A stretch of DNA of 64,000 nucleotides from Notolepis coatsorum (GCA_963971535.1 OZ020589.1:53480888-53544887); one strand, 5' to 3'; shown: positions 12,694-27,946, counted from the stretch's first letter. The notes: a model not told the origin generated them from the letters alone. Translations and numbers: made by a program.

Positions 12694-15600
12694 GATGATA
12701 CCACAGAGCATGTCCTCTACAGAGACCCCCCCCTTAACTAAACAGATGATACCACAGAGCATGTCCTCTACAGAGACCCCCCCCTTAACTACACAGATGA
12801 TACAGAGCATGTCCTCTACAGAGACCCCCCCTTAACTAAACAGATGATGCAGAGCATGTCCTCTACAGAGACCCCCCCCTTAACTACACAGATGATACAG
12901 AGCATGTCCTCTACAGAGACCCCCCCCTTAACTACACAGATGATGCCACAGAGCATGCCCTCTACAGAGACCCCCCCCTTAACTACACAGATGACACCAC
13001 AGAGCATGTCCTCTACAGAGACCCCCCCCTTAACTACACAGATGAAGCCACAGAGCATGTCCTCTACAGAGACCCCCCCTTAACTACACAGATGAAGCCA
13101 CAGAGCATGCCCTCTACAGAGACCCCCCCCTTAACTACACAGATGACACCACAGAGCATGTCCTCTACAGAGACCCCCCCCTTAACTACACAGATGATAC
13201 CACAGAGCATGTCCTCTACAGAGACCCCCCCCTTAACTACACAGATGATGCCACAGAGCATGTCCTCTACAGAGACCCCCCCCTTAACTACACAGATGAT
13301 ACAGAGCATGTCCTCTACAGAGACCCCCCCCTTAACTACACAGATGATACCACAGAGCATGTCCTCTACAGAGACCCCCCCCCCTTAACTACACAGATGA
13401 CACCACAGAGCATGCCCTCTACAGAGACCCCCCCCCCTTAACTACACAGATGATACAGAGCATGTCCTCTACAGAGACCCCCCCCTTAACTACACAGATG
13501 ATACAGAGCATGCCCTCTACAGAGACCCCCCCCTTAACTACACAGATGATGCCACAGAGCATGTCCTCTACAGAGACCCCCCCTTAACTACACAGATGAT
13601 ACAGAGCATGTCCTCTACAGAGACCCCCCCCCTTAACTACACAGATGATGCCACAGAGCATGTCCTCTACAGAGACCCCCCCTTAACTACACAGATGATA
13701 CCACAGAGCATGCCCTCTACAGAGACCCCCCCCTTAACTACACAGATGATACCACAGAGCATGTCCTCTACAGAGACCCCCCCCCCCTTAACTACACAGA
13801 TGAAGCCACAGAGCATGTCCTCTACAGAGACCCCCCCCTTAACTACACAGATGATGCCACAGAGCATGTCCTCTACAGAGACCCCCCCCCCTTAACTACA
13901 CAGATGATACCACAGAGCATGTCCTCTACAGAGACCCCCCCCCCTTAACTACACAGATGAAGCCACAGAGCATGTCCTCTACAGAGACCCCCCCCTTAAC
14001 TACACAGATGAAGCCACAGAGCATGTCCTCTACAGAGACCCCCCCCTTAACTACACAGATGAAGCCACAGAGCATGTCCTCTACAGAGACCCCCCCCTTA
14101 ACTACACAGATGAAGCCACAGAGCATGTCCTCTACAGAGACCCCCCCCCCCCCTTAACTACACAGATGAAGCCACAGAGCATGCCCTCTACAGAGACCCC
14201 CCCCTTAACTACACAGATTATGCCACAGAGCATGCCCTCTACAGAGACCCCCCCCTTAACTACACAGATGAAGCCACAGAGCATGTCCTCTACAGAGACC
14301 CCCCCCTTAACTACACAGATGATGCCACAGAGCATGTCCTCTACAGAGACCCCCCCCCTTAACTACACAGATGATACAGAGCATGCCCTCTACAGAGACC
14401 CCCCCCCTTAACTACACAGATGATACAGAGCATGTCCTCTACAGAGACCCCCCCCTTAACTACACAGATGATACCACAGAGCATGTCCTCTACAGAGACC
14501 CCCCCCCTTAACTACACAGATGACACCACAGAGCATGTCCTCTACAGAGACCCCCCCCCCTTAACTACACAGATGATACCACAGAGCATGTCCTCTACAG
14601 AGACCCCCCCCCTTAACTACACAGATGATGCCACAGAGCATGTCCTCTACAGAGACCCCCCCCCCCTTAACTACACAGATGACACCACAGAGCATGCCCT
14701 CTACAGAGACCCCCCCCCCTTAACTACACAGATGATACAGAGCATGTCCTCTACAGAGACCCCCCCCTTAACTACACAGATGATACAGAGCATGCCCTCT
14801 ACAGAGACCCCCCCCTTAACTACACAGATGATGCCACAGAGCATGTCCTCTACAGAGACCCCCCCTTAACTACACAGATGATACAGAGCATGTCCTCTAC
14901 AGAGACCCCCCCCCTTAACTACACAGATGATGCCACAGAGCATGTCCTCTACAGAGACCCCCCCTTAACTACACAGATGATACCACAGAGCATGCCCTCT
15001 ACAGAGACCCCCCCCTTAACTACACAGATGATACCACAGAGCATGTCCTCTACAGAGACCCCCCCCCCCTTAACTACACAGATGAAGCCACAGAGCATGT
15101 CCTCTACAGAGACCCCCCCCCTTAACTACACAGATGATGCCACAGAGCATGTCCTCTACAGAGACCCCCCCCCCTTAACTACACAGATGATACCACAGAG
15201 CATGTCCTCTACAGAGACCCCCCCCCCTTAACTACACAGATGAAGCCACAGAGCATGTCCTCTACAGAGACCCCCCCCTTAACTACACAGATGAAGCCAC
15301 AGAGCATGTCCTCTACAGAGACCCCCCCCTTAACTACACAGATGAAGCCACAGAGCATGTCCTCTACAGAGACCCCCCCCTTAACTACACAGATGAAGCC
15401 ACAGAGCATGTCCTCTACAGAGACCCCCCCCCCCCCTTAACTACACAGATGAAGCCACAGAGCATGCCCTCTACAGAGACCCCCCCCTTAACTACACAGA
15501 TTATGCCACAGAGCATGCCCTCTACAGAGACCCCCCCCTTAACTACACAGATGAAGCCACAGAGCATGTCCTCTACAGAGACCCCCCCCTTAACTACACA

Positions 15601-18461
15601 GATGATGCCACAGAGCATGTCCTCTACAGAGACCCCCCCCCCTTAACTACACAGATGATACAGAGCATGCCCTCTACAGAGACCCCCCCCCTTAACTACA
15701 CAGATGATACAGAGCATGTCCTCTACAGAGACCCCCCCCTTAACTACACAGATGATACCACAGAGCATGTCCTCTACAGAGACCCCCCCCCTTAACTACA
15801 CAGATGACACCACAGAGCATGTCCTCTACAGAGACCCCCCCCCCTTAACTACACAGATGATACCACAGAGCATGTCCTCTACAGAGACCCCCCCCCTTAA
15901 CTACACAGATGATGCCACAGAGCATGTCCTCTACAGAGACCCCCCCCCTTAACTACACAGATGACACCACAGAGCATGTCCTCTACAGAGACCCCCCCCT
16001 TAACTACACAGATGATACCACAGAGCATATCCTCTACAGAGACCCCCCCCTTAACTACACAGATGATACCACAGAGCATGTCCTCTACAGAGACCCCCCC
16101 CCTTAACTACACAGATGAAGCCACAGAGCATGTCCTCTACAGAGACCCCCCCCTTAACTACACAGATGACACCACAGAGCATGCCCTCTACAGAGACCCC
16201 CCCCTTAACTACACAGATGATACCACAGAGCATACCCTCTACAGAGACCCCCCCCTTAACTACACAGATGAAGCCACAGAGCATGCCCTCTACAGAGAAC
16301 CCCCCTTAACTACACAGATGATACCACAGAGCATGTCCTCTACAGAGACCCCCACCTTAACTACACAGATGAAGCCACAGAGCATGTCCTCTACAGAGAC
16401 CCCCCCCCTTAACTACACAGATGATGCCACAGAGCATGCCCTCTACAGAGACCCCCCCCCTTAACTACACAGATGATACAGAGCATGCCCTCTACAGAGA
16501 CCCCCCCCTTAACTACACAGATGATGCCACAGAGCATGTCCTCTACAGAGACCCCCCCCTTAACTACACAGATGATACCACAGAGCATGCCCTCTACAGA
16601 GACCCCCCCCTTAACTACACAGATAATACAGAGCATGTCCTCTACAGAGACCCCCCCTTAACTACACAGATGATACTACAGAGCATGTCCTCTACAGAGA
16701 CCCCCCCCTTAACTACACAGATGAAGCCACAGAGCATGTCCTCTACAGAGACCCCCCCCTTAACTACACAGATGATACAGAGCATGACCTCTACAGAGAC
16801 CCCCCCCTTAACTACACAGATGATACCACAGAGCATGTCCTCTACAGAGACCCCCCCCCTTAACTACACAGATGAAGCCACAGAGCATGTCCTCTACAGA
16901 GACCCCCCCCTTAACTACACAGATGAAGCCACAGAGCATGTCCTCTACAGAGACCCCCCCCTTAACTACACAGATGATACAGAGCATGCCCTCTACAGAG
17001 ACCCCCCCCTTAACTACACAGATGATACAGAGCATGTCCTCTACAGAGACCCCCCCCTTAACTACACAGATGAAGCCACAGAGCATGTCCTCTACAGAGA
17101 CCCCCCCCTTAACTACACAGATGAAGCCACAGAGCATGTCCTCTACAGAGACCCCCCCCCCTTAACTACACAGATGAAGCCACAGAGCATGTCCTCTACA
17201 GAGACCCCCCCCCCCTTAACTACACAGATGAAGCCACAGAGCATGTCCTCTACAGAGACCCCCCCTTAACTACACAGATGATACAGAGCATGCCTTCTAC
17301 AGAGACCCCCCCCTTAACTACACAGATGAAGCCACAGAGCATGTCCTCTACAGAGACCCCCCCCCCTTAACTACACAGATGACACCACAGAGCATGTCCT
17401 CTACAGAGACCCCCCCCCTTAACTACACAGATGAAGCCACAGAGCATGTCCTCTACAGAGACCCCCCCTTAACTACACAGATGATGCCACAGAGCATGTC
17501 CTCTACAGAGACCCCCCCCTTAACTACACAGATGACACCACAGAGCATGCCCTCTACAGAGACCCCCCCCTTAACTACACAGATGACACCACAGAGCATG
17601 TCCTCTACAGAGACCCCCCCTTAACTACACAGATGATGCCACAGAGCATGTCCTCTACAGAGACCCCCCCCTTAACTACACAGATGAAGCCACAGAGCAT
17701 GCCCTCTACAGAGACCCCCCCCTTAACTACACAGATGATACCACAGAGCATGTCCTCTACAGAGACCCCCCCCCTTAACTACACAGATGAAGCCACAGAG
17801 CATGTCCTCTACAGAGACCCCCCCCCTTAACTACACAGATGATACCACAGAGCATGTCCTCTACAGAGACCCCCCCTTAACTACACAGATGATGCCACAG
17901 AGCATGCCCTCTACAGAGACCCCCCCCCCCCTTAACTACACAGATGAAGCCACAGAGCATGTCCTCTACAGAGACCCCCCCCTTAACTACACAGATGAAG
18001 CCACAGAGCATGTCCTCTACAGAGACCCCCCCTTAACTACACAGATGATGCCACAGAGCATGCCCTCTACAGAGACCCCCCCCCCTTAACTACACAGATG
18101 AAGCCACAGAGCATGTCCTCTACAGAGACCCCCCCTTAACTACACAGATGATGCCACAGAGCATGCCCTCTACAGAGACCCCCCCCCCTTAACTACACAG
18201 ATGAAGCCACAGAGCATGTCCTCTACAGAGACCCCCCCCCTTAACTACACAGATGATACAGAGCATGTCCTCTACAGAGACCCCCCCCTTAACTACACAG
18301 ATGATACCACAGAGCATGTCCTCTACAGAGACCCCCCCCTTAACTACACAGATGATACCACAGAGCATGTCCTCTACAGAGACCCCCCCCTTAACTACAC
18401 AGATGATACCACAGAGCATGTCCTCTACAGAGACCCCCCCCCTTAACTACACAGATGATAC
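11734..18461 (+). repeat. Higher-order repeat unit 3 (6728 bp, internally duplicated)
   Basis: This is composite unit 3. It is 1282 bp longer than unit 2. The excess is explained by one internal tandem duplication: the variant pattern at about 13596-14335 recurs at about 14878-15618 with a 1282-1283 bp offset. Confidence 0.85.
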
Positions 18462-19421
18462 TAGAGCTGCCGCGGTATTGATGTTTTCCTTACCGCACAC
18501 ATTTGCAAAATATTTCCTACCGCCGCGGTTATTACCGCACGCACACAAAAAATTAAAAAAAAAAAGTTTGAATGCATTTTTTTTTTTAGTAGTAGTCTAC
18601 TCTTTATAGCATATAGCCTGCCTCTAGTCTAAATGTCTATCTTTAGAGGATGACTTTGCAGCATGAATATTGTTTGGGATTCGGCAAGCACGCATTAGTT
18701 ATTGAAAGTGAAACACGGATTCGAAGTTTCCCCTCTGGTCGTGCGCAGTTCACTCGGTGTCGCGGGCAGGGGTGGTTACCCCCCGACCCTTTCTTATTAT
18801 TATTACTATAAAGTTACTACTTTATAATAAAGGCATTCGTTTTGTGGCATTAACATTATATAGTTATACGTTCAATAACATCAGCGTATTTACCGGACCA
18901 TTAGCAAGGCAAGCAATACTCTATTCATATCTCAGTTCCTTTCTTTGCTCAGAGCGTGCTGAGTTGTCCCATTCTGCGGTCTGTTAATAAAGTTTTCAAT
19001 CAGACAAGTGTATAGAACGAAGGGCTTTTATTATAACATTCGTTGCAGACAGTAAAATCATTATGTCTCGTTTAGTACTCCTGAAGAGCGATGGTAGTCC
19101 ACTCCGGCGGAGAGTTAAAGCTAACGTTATTAGCCGTGTTGTGATGAGCTGACATTCAGGACGTAAAAAACGTGTGACGCGTCTCTCTTCTGACCAATCA
19201 GTGGTCTGCAATGTTTCACGTGACTTTTCTGGTACCCAATAGGGTCGCTTGGAACCTCGATAGAGAAGTAGGGTATATCTGCAGAGCCGCAAGCCCAACG
19301 AGAGGAGGGTAATTTATTATTATTATTATAAAAAACAGCGGTGACGCGGTATTCAGCCTACTCTGCGGTGGCCGTGATGTAACAGCGATACCGCGGTAAT
19401 GCGGTAATCGCGGCAGCTCTA
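18462..19421. mobile_element. Non-autonomous hAT-like element, copy 4
   Basis: This copy is 960 bp with the same terminal inverted repeats and GATGATAC flanks, indistinguishable by eye from copies 2 and 3. It marks the start of composite unit 4. Confidence 0.85.
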
Positions 19422-22400
19422 GATGATACCACAGAGCATGTCCTCTACAGAGACCCCCCCCTTAACTAAACAGATGATACCACAGAGCATGTCCTCTACA
19501 GAGACCCCCCCCTTAACTACACAGATGATACAGAGCATGTCCTCTACAGAGACCCCCCCTTAACTAAACAGATGATGCAGAGCATGTCCTCTACAGAGAC
19601 CCCCCCCTTAACTACACAGATGATACAGAGCATGTCCTCTACAGAGACCCCCCCCTTAACTACACAGATGATGCCACAGAGCATGCCCTCTACAGAGACC
19701 CCCCCCTTAACTACACAGATGACACCACAGAGCATGTCCTCTACAGAGACCCCCCCCTTAACTACACAGATGAAGCCACAGAGCATGTCCTCTACAGAGA
19801 CCCCCCCTTAACTACACAGATGAAGCCACAGAGCATGCCCTCTACAGAGACCCCCCCCTTAACTACACAGATGACACCACAGAGCATGTCCTCTACAGAG
19901 ACCCCCCCCTTAACTACACAGATGATACCACAGAGCATGTCCTCTACAGAGACCCCCCCCTTAACTACACAGATGATGCCACAGAGCATGTCCTCTACAG
20001 AGACCCCCCCCTTAACTACACAGATGATACAGAGCATGTCCTCTACAGAGACCCCCCCCTTAACTACACAGATGATACCACAGAGCATGTCCTCTACAGA
20101 GACCCCCCCCCCTTAACTACACAGATGACACCACAGAGCATGCCCTCTACAGAGACCCCCCCCCCTTAACTACACAGATGATACAGAGCATGTCCTCTAC
20201 AGAGACCCCCCCCTTAACTACACAGATGATACAGAGCATGCCCTCTACAGAGACCCCCCCCTTAACTACACAGATGATGCCACAGAGCATGTCCTCTACA
20301 GAGACCCCCCCTTAACTACACAGATGATACAGAGCATGTCCTCTACAGAGACCCCCCCCCTTAACTACACAGATGATGCCACAGAGCATGTCCTCTACAG
20401 AGACCCCCCCTTAACTACACAGATGATACCACAGAGCATGCCCTCTACAGAGACCCCCCCCTTAACTACACAGATGATACCACAGAGCATGTCCTCTACA
20501 GAGACCCCCCCCCCCTTAACTACACAGATGAAGCCACAGAGCATGTCCTCTACAGAGACCCCCCCCTTAACTACACAGATGATGCCACAGAGCATGTCCT
20601 CTACAGAGACCCCCCCCCCTTAACTACACAGATGATACCACAGAGCATGTCCTCTACAGAGACCCCCCCCCCTTAACTACACAGATGAAGCCACAGAGCA
20701 TGTCCTCTACAGAGACCCCCCCCTTAACTACACAGATGAAGCCACAGAGCATGTCCTCTACAGAGACCCCCCCCTTAACTACACAGATGAAGCCACAGAG
20801 CATGTCCTCTACAGAGACCCCCCCCTTAACTACACAGATGAAGCCACAGAGCATGTCCTCTACAGAGACCCCCCCCCCCCTTAACTACACAGATGAAGCC
20901 ACAGAGCATGCCCTCTACAGAGACCCCCCCCTTAACTACACAGATTATGCCACAGAGCATGCCCTCTACAGAGACCCCCCCCTTAACTACACAGATGAAG
21001 CCACAGAGCATGTCCTCTACAGAGACCCCCCCCTTAACTACACAGATGATGCCACAGAGCATGTCCTCTACAGAGACCCCCCCCCTTAACTACACAGATG
21101 ATACAGAGCATGCCCTCTACAGAGACCCCCCCCCTTAACTACACAGATGATACAGAGCATGTCCTCTACAGAGACCCCCCCCTTAACTACACAGATGATA
21201 CCACAGAGCATGTCCTCTACAGAGACCCCCCCCCTTAACTACACAGATGACACCACAGAGCATGTCCTCTACAGAGACCCCCCCCCCTTAACTACACAGA
21301 TGATACCACAGAGCATGTCCTCTACAGAGACCCCCCCCCTTAACTACACAGATGATGCCACAGAGCATGTCCTCTACAGAGACCCCCCCCCTTAACTACA
21401 CAGATGACACCACAGAGCATGTCCTCTACAGAGACCCCCCCCTTAACTACACAGATGATACCACAGAGCATATCCTCTACAGAGACCCCCCCCTTAACTA
21501 CACAGATGATACCACAGAGCATGTCCTCTACAGAGACCCCCCCCCTTAACTACACAGATGAAGCCACAGAGCATGTCCTCTACAGAGACCCCCCCCTTAA
21601 CTACACAGATGACACCACAGAGCATGCCCTCTACAGAGACCCCCCCTTAACTACACAGATGATACCACAGAGCATACCCTCTACAGAGACCCCCCCCTTA
21701 ACTACACAGATGAAGCCACAGAGCATGCCCTCTACAGAGAACCCCCCTTAACTACACAGATGATACCACAGAGCATGTCCTCTACAGAGACCCCCACCTT
21801 AACTACACAGATGAAGCCACAGAGCATGTCCTCTACAGAGACCCCCCCCCTTAACTACACAGATGATGCCACAGAGCATGCCCTCTACAGAGACCCCCCC
21901 CCTTAACTACACAGATGATACAGAGCATGCCCTCTACAGAGACCCCCCCCTTAACTACACAGATGATGCCACAGAGCATGTCCTCTACAGAGACCCCCCC
22001 CTTAACTACACAGATGATACCACAGAGCATGCCCTCTACAGAGACCCCCCCCTTAACTACACAGATAATACAGAGCATGTCCTCTACAGAGACCCCCCCT
22101 TAACTACACAGATGATACTACAGAGCATGTCCTCTACAGAGACCCCCCCCTTAACTACACAGATGAAGCCACAGAGCATGTCCTCTACAGAGACCCCCCC
22201 CTTAACTACACAGATGATACAGAGCATGTCCTCTACAGAGACCCCCCCCTTAACTACACAGATGATACCACAGAGCATGTCCTCTACAGAGACCCCCCCC
22301 CTTAACTACACAGATGAAGCCACAGAGCATGTCCTCTACAGAGACCCCCCCCTTAACTACACAGATGAAGCCACAGAGCATGTCCTCTACAGAGACCCCC

Positions 22401-25400
22401 CCCTTAACTACACAGATGATACAGAGCATGCCCTCTACAGAGACCCCCCCCTTAACTACACAGATGATACAGAGCATGTCCTCTACAGAGACCCCCCCCT
22501 TAACTACACAGATGAAGCCACAGAGCATGTCCTCTACAGAGACCCCCCCCTTAACTACACAGATGAAGCCACAGAGCATGTCCTCTACAGAGACCCCCCC
22601 CCCTTAACTACACAGATGAAGCCACAGAGCATGTCCTCTACAGAGACCCCCCCCCCCTTAACTACACAGATGAAGCCACAGAGCATGTCCTCTACAGAGA
22701 CCCCCCCTTAACTACACAGATGATACAGAGCATGCCCTCTACAGAGACCCCCCCCTTAACTACACAGATGAAGCCACAGAGCATGTCCTCTACAGAGACC
22801 CCCCCCCCTTAACTACACAGATGACACCACAGAGCATGTCCTCTACAGAGACCCCCCCCCTTAACTACACAGATGAAGCCACAGAGCATGTCCTCTACAG
22901 AGACCCCCCCTTAACTACACAGATGATGCCACAGAGCATGTCCTCTACAGAGACCCCCCCCTTAACTACACAGATGACACCACAGAGCATGCCCTCTACA
23001 GAGACCCCCCCCTTAACTACACAGATGACACCACAGAGCATGTCCTCTACAGAGACCCCCCCTTAACTACACAGATGATGCCACAGAGCATGTCCTCTAC
23101 AGAGACCCCCCCCTTAACTACACAGATGAAGCCACAGAGCATGCCCTCTACAGAGACCCCCCCCTTAACTACACAGATGATACCACAGAGCATGTCCTCT
23201 ACAGAGACCCCCCCCCTTAACTACACAGATGAAGCCACAGAGCATGTCCTCTACAGAGACCCCCCCCCTTAACTACACAGATGATACCACAGAGCATGTC
23301 CTCTACAGAGACCCCCCCTTAACTACACAGATGATGCCACAGAGCATGCCCTCTACAGAGACCCCCCCCCCTTAACTACACAGATGAAGCCACAGAGCAT
23401 GTCCTCTACAGAGACCCCCCCCTTAACTACACAGATGAAGCCACAGAGCATGTCCTCTACAGAGACCCCCCCTTAACTACACAGATGATGCCACAGAGCA
23501 TGCCCTCTACAGAGACCCCCCCCCTTAACTACACAGATGAAGCCACAGAGCATGTCCTCTACAGAGACCCCCCCTTAACTACACAGATGATGCCACAGAG
23601 CATGCCCTCTACAGAGACCCCCCCCCCTTAACTACACAGATGAAGCCACAGAGCATGTCCTCTACAGAGACCCCCCCCCTTAACTACACAGATGATACAG
23701 AGCATGTCCTCTACAGAGACCCCCCCCTTAACTACACAGATGATACCACAGAGCATGTCCTCTACAGAGACCCCCCCCTTAACTACACAGATGATACCAC
23801 AGAGCATGTCCTCTACAGAGACCCCCCCCTTAACTACACAGATGATACCACAGATCATGCCCTCTACAGAGACCCCCCCTTAACTACACAGATGATACAG
23901 AGCATGTCCTCTACAGAGACCCCCCCCTTAACTACACAGATGATGCCACAGAGCATGTCCTCTACAGAGACCCCCCCCCTTAACTACACAGATGATACCA
24001 CAGAGCATGTCCTCTACAGAGCCCCCCCCCCCTTAACTACACAGATGATACCACAGAGCATGTCCTCTACAGAGACCCCCCCCTTAACTACACAGATGAT
24101 ACCACAGAGCATTCCCTCTACAGAGACCCCCCCTTAACTACACAGATGATGCCACAGAGCATGTCCTCTACAGAGACCCCCCCCCTTAACTACACAGATG
24201 ACACCACAGAGCATGTCCTCTACAGAGACCCCCCCCTTAACTACACAGATGACACCACAGAGCATGTCCTCTACAGAGACCCCCCCCTTAACTACACAGA
24301 TGAAGCCACAGAGCATGTCCTCTACAGAGACCCCCCCCCTTAACTACACAGATGACACCACAGAGCATGTCCTCTACAGAGACCCCCCCCCCCTTAACTA
24401 CACAGATGAAGCCACAGAGCATGTCCTCTACAGAGACCCCCCCCCTTAACTACACAGATGAAGCCACAGAGCATGCCCTCTACAGAGACCCCCCCCTTAA
24501 CTACACAGATGAAGCCACAGAGCATGTCCTCTACAGAGACCCCCCCCTTAACTACACAGATGAAGCCACAGAGCATGTCCTCTACAGAGACCCCCCCCTT
24601 AACTACACAGATGAAGCCACAGAGCATGTCCTCTACAGAGACCCCCCCCCTTAACTACACAGATGATACAGAGCATGTCCTCTACAGAGACCCCCCCCCC
24701 TTAACTACACAGATGAAGCCAGAGAGCATGTCCTCTACAGAGACCCCCCCCTTAACTACACAGATGATGCCACAGAGCATGTCCTCTACAGAGACCCCCC
24801 CCTTAACTACACAGATGATACAGAGCATGTCCTCTACAGAGACCCCCCCCTTAACTACACAGATGATGCCACAGAGCATGTCCTCTACAGAGACCCCCCC
24901 CCTTAACTACACAGATGAAGCCACAGAGCATGCCCTCTACAGAGACCCCCCCCTTAACTACACAGATGAAGCCACAGAGCATGTCCTCTACAGAGACCCC
25001 CCCCTTAACTACACAGATGAAGCCACAGAGCATGTCCTCTACAGAGACCCCCCCCCTTAACTACACAGATGATACCACAGAGCATGTCCTCTACAGAGAC
25101 CCCCCCCTAACTACACAGATGAAGCCACAGAGCATGTCCTCTACAGAGACCCCCCCCTTAACTACACAGATGATACCACAGAGCATGTCCTCTACAGAGA
25201 CCCCCCCCTTAACTACACAGATTATACAGAGCATGTCCTCTACAGAGACCCCCCCCTTAACTACACAGATGACACCACAGAGCATGTCCTCTACAGAGAC
25301 CCCCCCTTAACTACACAGATGACACCACAGAGCATGTCCTCTACAGAGACCCCCCCCTTAACTACACAGATGATACCACAGAGCATGTCCTCTACAGAGA

Positions 25401-26046
25401 CCCCCCCTTAACTACACAGATGATACCACAGAGCATGTCCTCTACAGAGACCCCCCCCTTAACTACACAGATGAAGCCACAGAGCATGTCCTCTACAGAG
25501 ACCCCCCCCCTTAACTACACAGATGAAGCCACAGAGCATGTCCTCTACAGAGACCCCCCCCCTTAACTACACAGATGATACCACAGAGCATGTCCTCTAC
25601 AGAGACCCCCCCCCTAACTACACAGATGAAGCCACAGAGCATGTCCTCTACAGAGACCCCCCCCCTTAACTACACAGATGATACCACAGAGCATGTCCTC
25701 TACAGAGACCCCCCCCTAACTACACAGATGAAGCCACAGAGCATGTCCTCTACAGTACACAGATGACACCACAGAGCATGCCCTCTACAGAGACCCCCCC
25801 TTAACTACACAGATGATACCACAGAGCATGTCCTCTACAGAGACCCCCCCCTTAACTACACAGATGAAGCCACAGAGCATGTCCTCTACAGAGACCCCCC
25901 CCTTAACTACACAGATGACACCACAGAGCATGTCCTCTACAGAGACCCCCCCCTTAACTACACAGATGAAGCCACAGAGCATGTCCTCTACAGAGATCCC
26001 CCCCTTAACTACACAGATGATACCACAGAGCATGTCCTCTACAGAG
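18462..26046 (+). repeat. Higher-order repeat unit 4 (terminated by LINE insertion)
   Basis: This is composite unit 4. It is co-linear with units 2 and 3 over its first several kilobases, then runs into more uniform repeats after about 23.9 kb. It is cut at 26046 by a LINE, and the minisatellite resumes at 27947. There is no fifth element copy before the array ends. Confidence 0.8.
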
Positions 26047-27946
26047 GTAAGCAGGTAAGGTTGTCTCTAACCTACCTCCCAAGACAGAGCAGTTTGGTGA
26101 TGACTTTGTTTCCAACTACTATAGCCAACGAGGGGTTAAGGCAAACTCGTTCTCCTTAAGCAAGGTGTCAGTAGTCAAAGTGGCTGCGATGCTGGGTGAG
26201 CTCAACATCAAGAAGGCCACAGGTGTAGATGGCATCAGTGCCAGGTTTCTGACGGATGCAGCCGGAGTTATAGCTCCACCAGTAACCCATATTATTAACC
26301 TCTCCCTGGACCTAGGCAAAGTACCCACCGACTTCAAGAATGCCAAAGTCATCCCTATATATAAAAAAGGGAGCAAATCTGACCCCAGCAATTATAGACC
26401 AGTCTCAATTTTAAGTGTGTTATCCAAAGTCCTAGAGAAGATAGTCCATGAACAAGTCCAGGAATATGCAAGCAGCCATGACCTCCTGTACGACCTCCAA
26501 TCCGGCTTTAGGAAGTCTTACTCTACTGAAACATGTCTTCTTTATTTTACAGACAGTATCAGGAGGGAGATAGATTCAGGTAAACTGTGTGGGCTAGTTC
26601 TTCTAGACCTACAGAAGGCTTTCGACACAGTGAACCATGACATACTGCTCTCCAAGCTTAAGGCCTTGGGTATGTCTGAGACAGTGGTCAGATGGTTCTC
26701 TTCCTACCTTGCTGATAGGGTGCAGCGGGTTGAGGTCAGTGGCACTATGTCAGAGGCCAAGCCCATTGTATGTGGGGTCCCACAAGGAAGCGTGCTAGGA
26801 CCTCTCCTTTTTTTACTGTACATAAATGACATGTCAGCAGCATGCTCATGTAACTTGTTTTTATTTGCAGACGACTCAGCCCTGCTAGTCTCACACAAGG
26901 ATCAGAACACACTAGAACAGATGCTAGGTGAAGAAATTGCAGGGGTCAGCAGGTGGCTTTCGGACAACAGGCTTTCTCTTCACCTAGGTAAAACAGAGGC
27001 AGTACTATTAGCCTCCAAGCCCAAGCTCAGGAAAGCACGGGAGTTTAATATCCAGCTAGGAGCTGTAACCCTAAAACAGCAAAAAAAAGCGAAGTATCTA
27101 GGCTGTATGATAGACGGGAGCCTAGATGGGGAGGCTATGGCCTCCCAAGTACTGGGCAAAGTCAACGCCCGCACCAGGTACCTAGCTAGGAAAGCCAACC
27201 TCCTTGGCAGAGATAGCCTCAGGCTATTAGCAAATAGCCTAGTACTCTGCCACTTTGACTATGGTAGCGTATCGTGGTTCGAGGGCCTGTCAGTGAACAT
27301 AAAAAAGAAGCTTCAGGTTTCCCAAAATAAGCTAGTAAGGGTGGTAATGGGTCTTGGCCCTCGCACCCACATAGGGAGGAGTCACTTCCAGGAGCTAAAC
27401 TGGCTTCCTATAGAGGCCAGAGTTACCCAGCTCAGACTGAACATAGTGCACAATATTATAAACCAAAAGTCCCCTAGATACCTCCAAAACTACTTCACCC
27501 CGGTCAACGAATCCCACAACCACAGAACTAGAGCAAGCATAGCAAACCTGAAGCCTGCTTCTTTCCGATCGAAACTGGGCCAATGCTCCCTTACTTTCTC
27601 TGGAGCCCAGGATTGGAACAAGCTGCCTCTCCCCATCAAGCAGAGCTTGAGCCTCCACAGCTTCAAGAGAAGCGTCAGGAAGTGGCTCATGGACAGAATA
27701 GAAGAATAGCCCCCTATAGTTTGAATGGGTTTCCAATCAGTTTTTAGTTATTGTGGGGTATACAATTTTAGCGATAGGTTAGTCTTATAATGTTTTAAAT
27801 GTATGAGTGTTGTGTTATTGTCGTGTATTTTGTTGTGGCCTAACAGCCCTGGGACCATGACGGAAATAAGGGTTTTACTCTTTCTCATGTTATCCTTTGG
27901 ATCCTTGTTGTGTGTTTTTAATCCATCAATAAAATCAAATCAAAAT
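26047..27946 (+). mobile_element. 5'-truncated LINE (Jockey/CR1/L2-type) inserted in the minisatellite
   Basis: A 1.9-kb block interrupts the array. It carries the reverse-transcriptase half of a non-LTR retrotransposon, a short 3' UTR and an AATAAAATCAAATCAAAATC tail. A 5-bp CAGAG lies at both junctions (26042-26046 and 27947-27951). This could be a short target duplication or microhomology. The endonuclease half is absent, as expected from incomplete target-primed reverse transcription. Confidence 0.85.
26051..27709 (+). pseudogene. LINE reverse transcriptase, N-terminally truncated but otherwise open
   Basis: The frame is open from the 5' junction (stop at 26048) to TAG at 27709, with no internal stops. 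It encodes the RT of a non-LTR retrotransposon. Counting from the codon at 26165, it has NYRPVSIL (77-84), SGFR (113-116), the palm aspartate in LLDLQKAFD (146-154), GVPQGSVLGP (204-213), the catalytic FADD (234-237), and the thumb/C-terminal WNKLP and HSFKR motifs near the end. The order and spacing fit the Jockey/CR1/L2/Rex1 group. I cannot assign the clade without alignment. No endonuclease is encoded. There is no natural start codon at the junction, so it is a dead 5'-truncated copy despite the intact catalytic core. The absence of frameshifts suggests a fairly young insertion. Confidence 0.9.
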
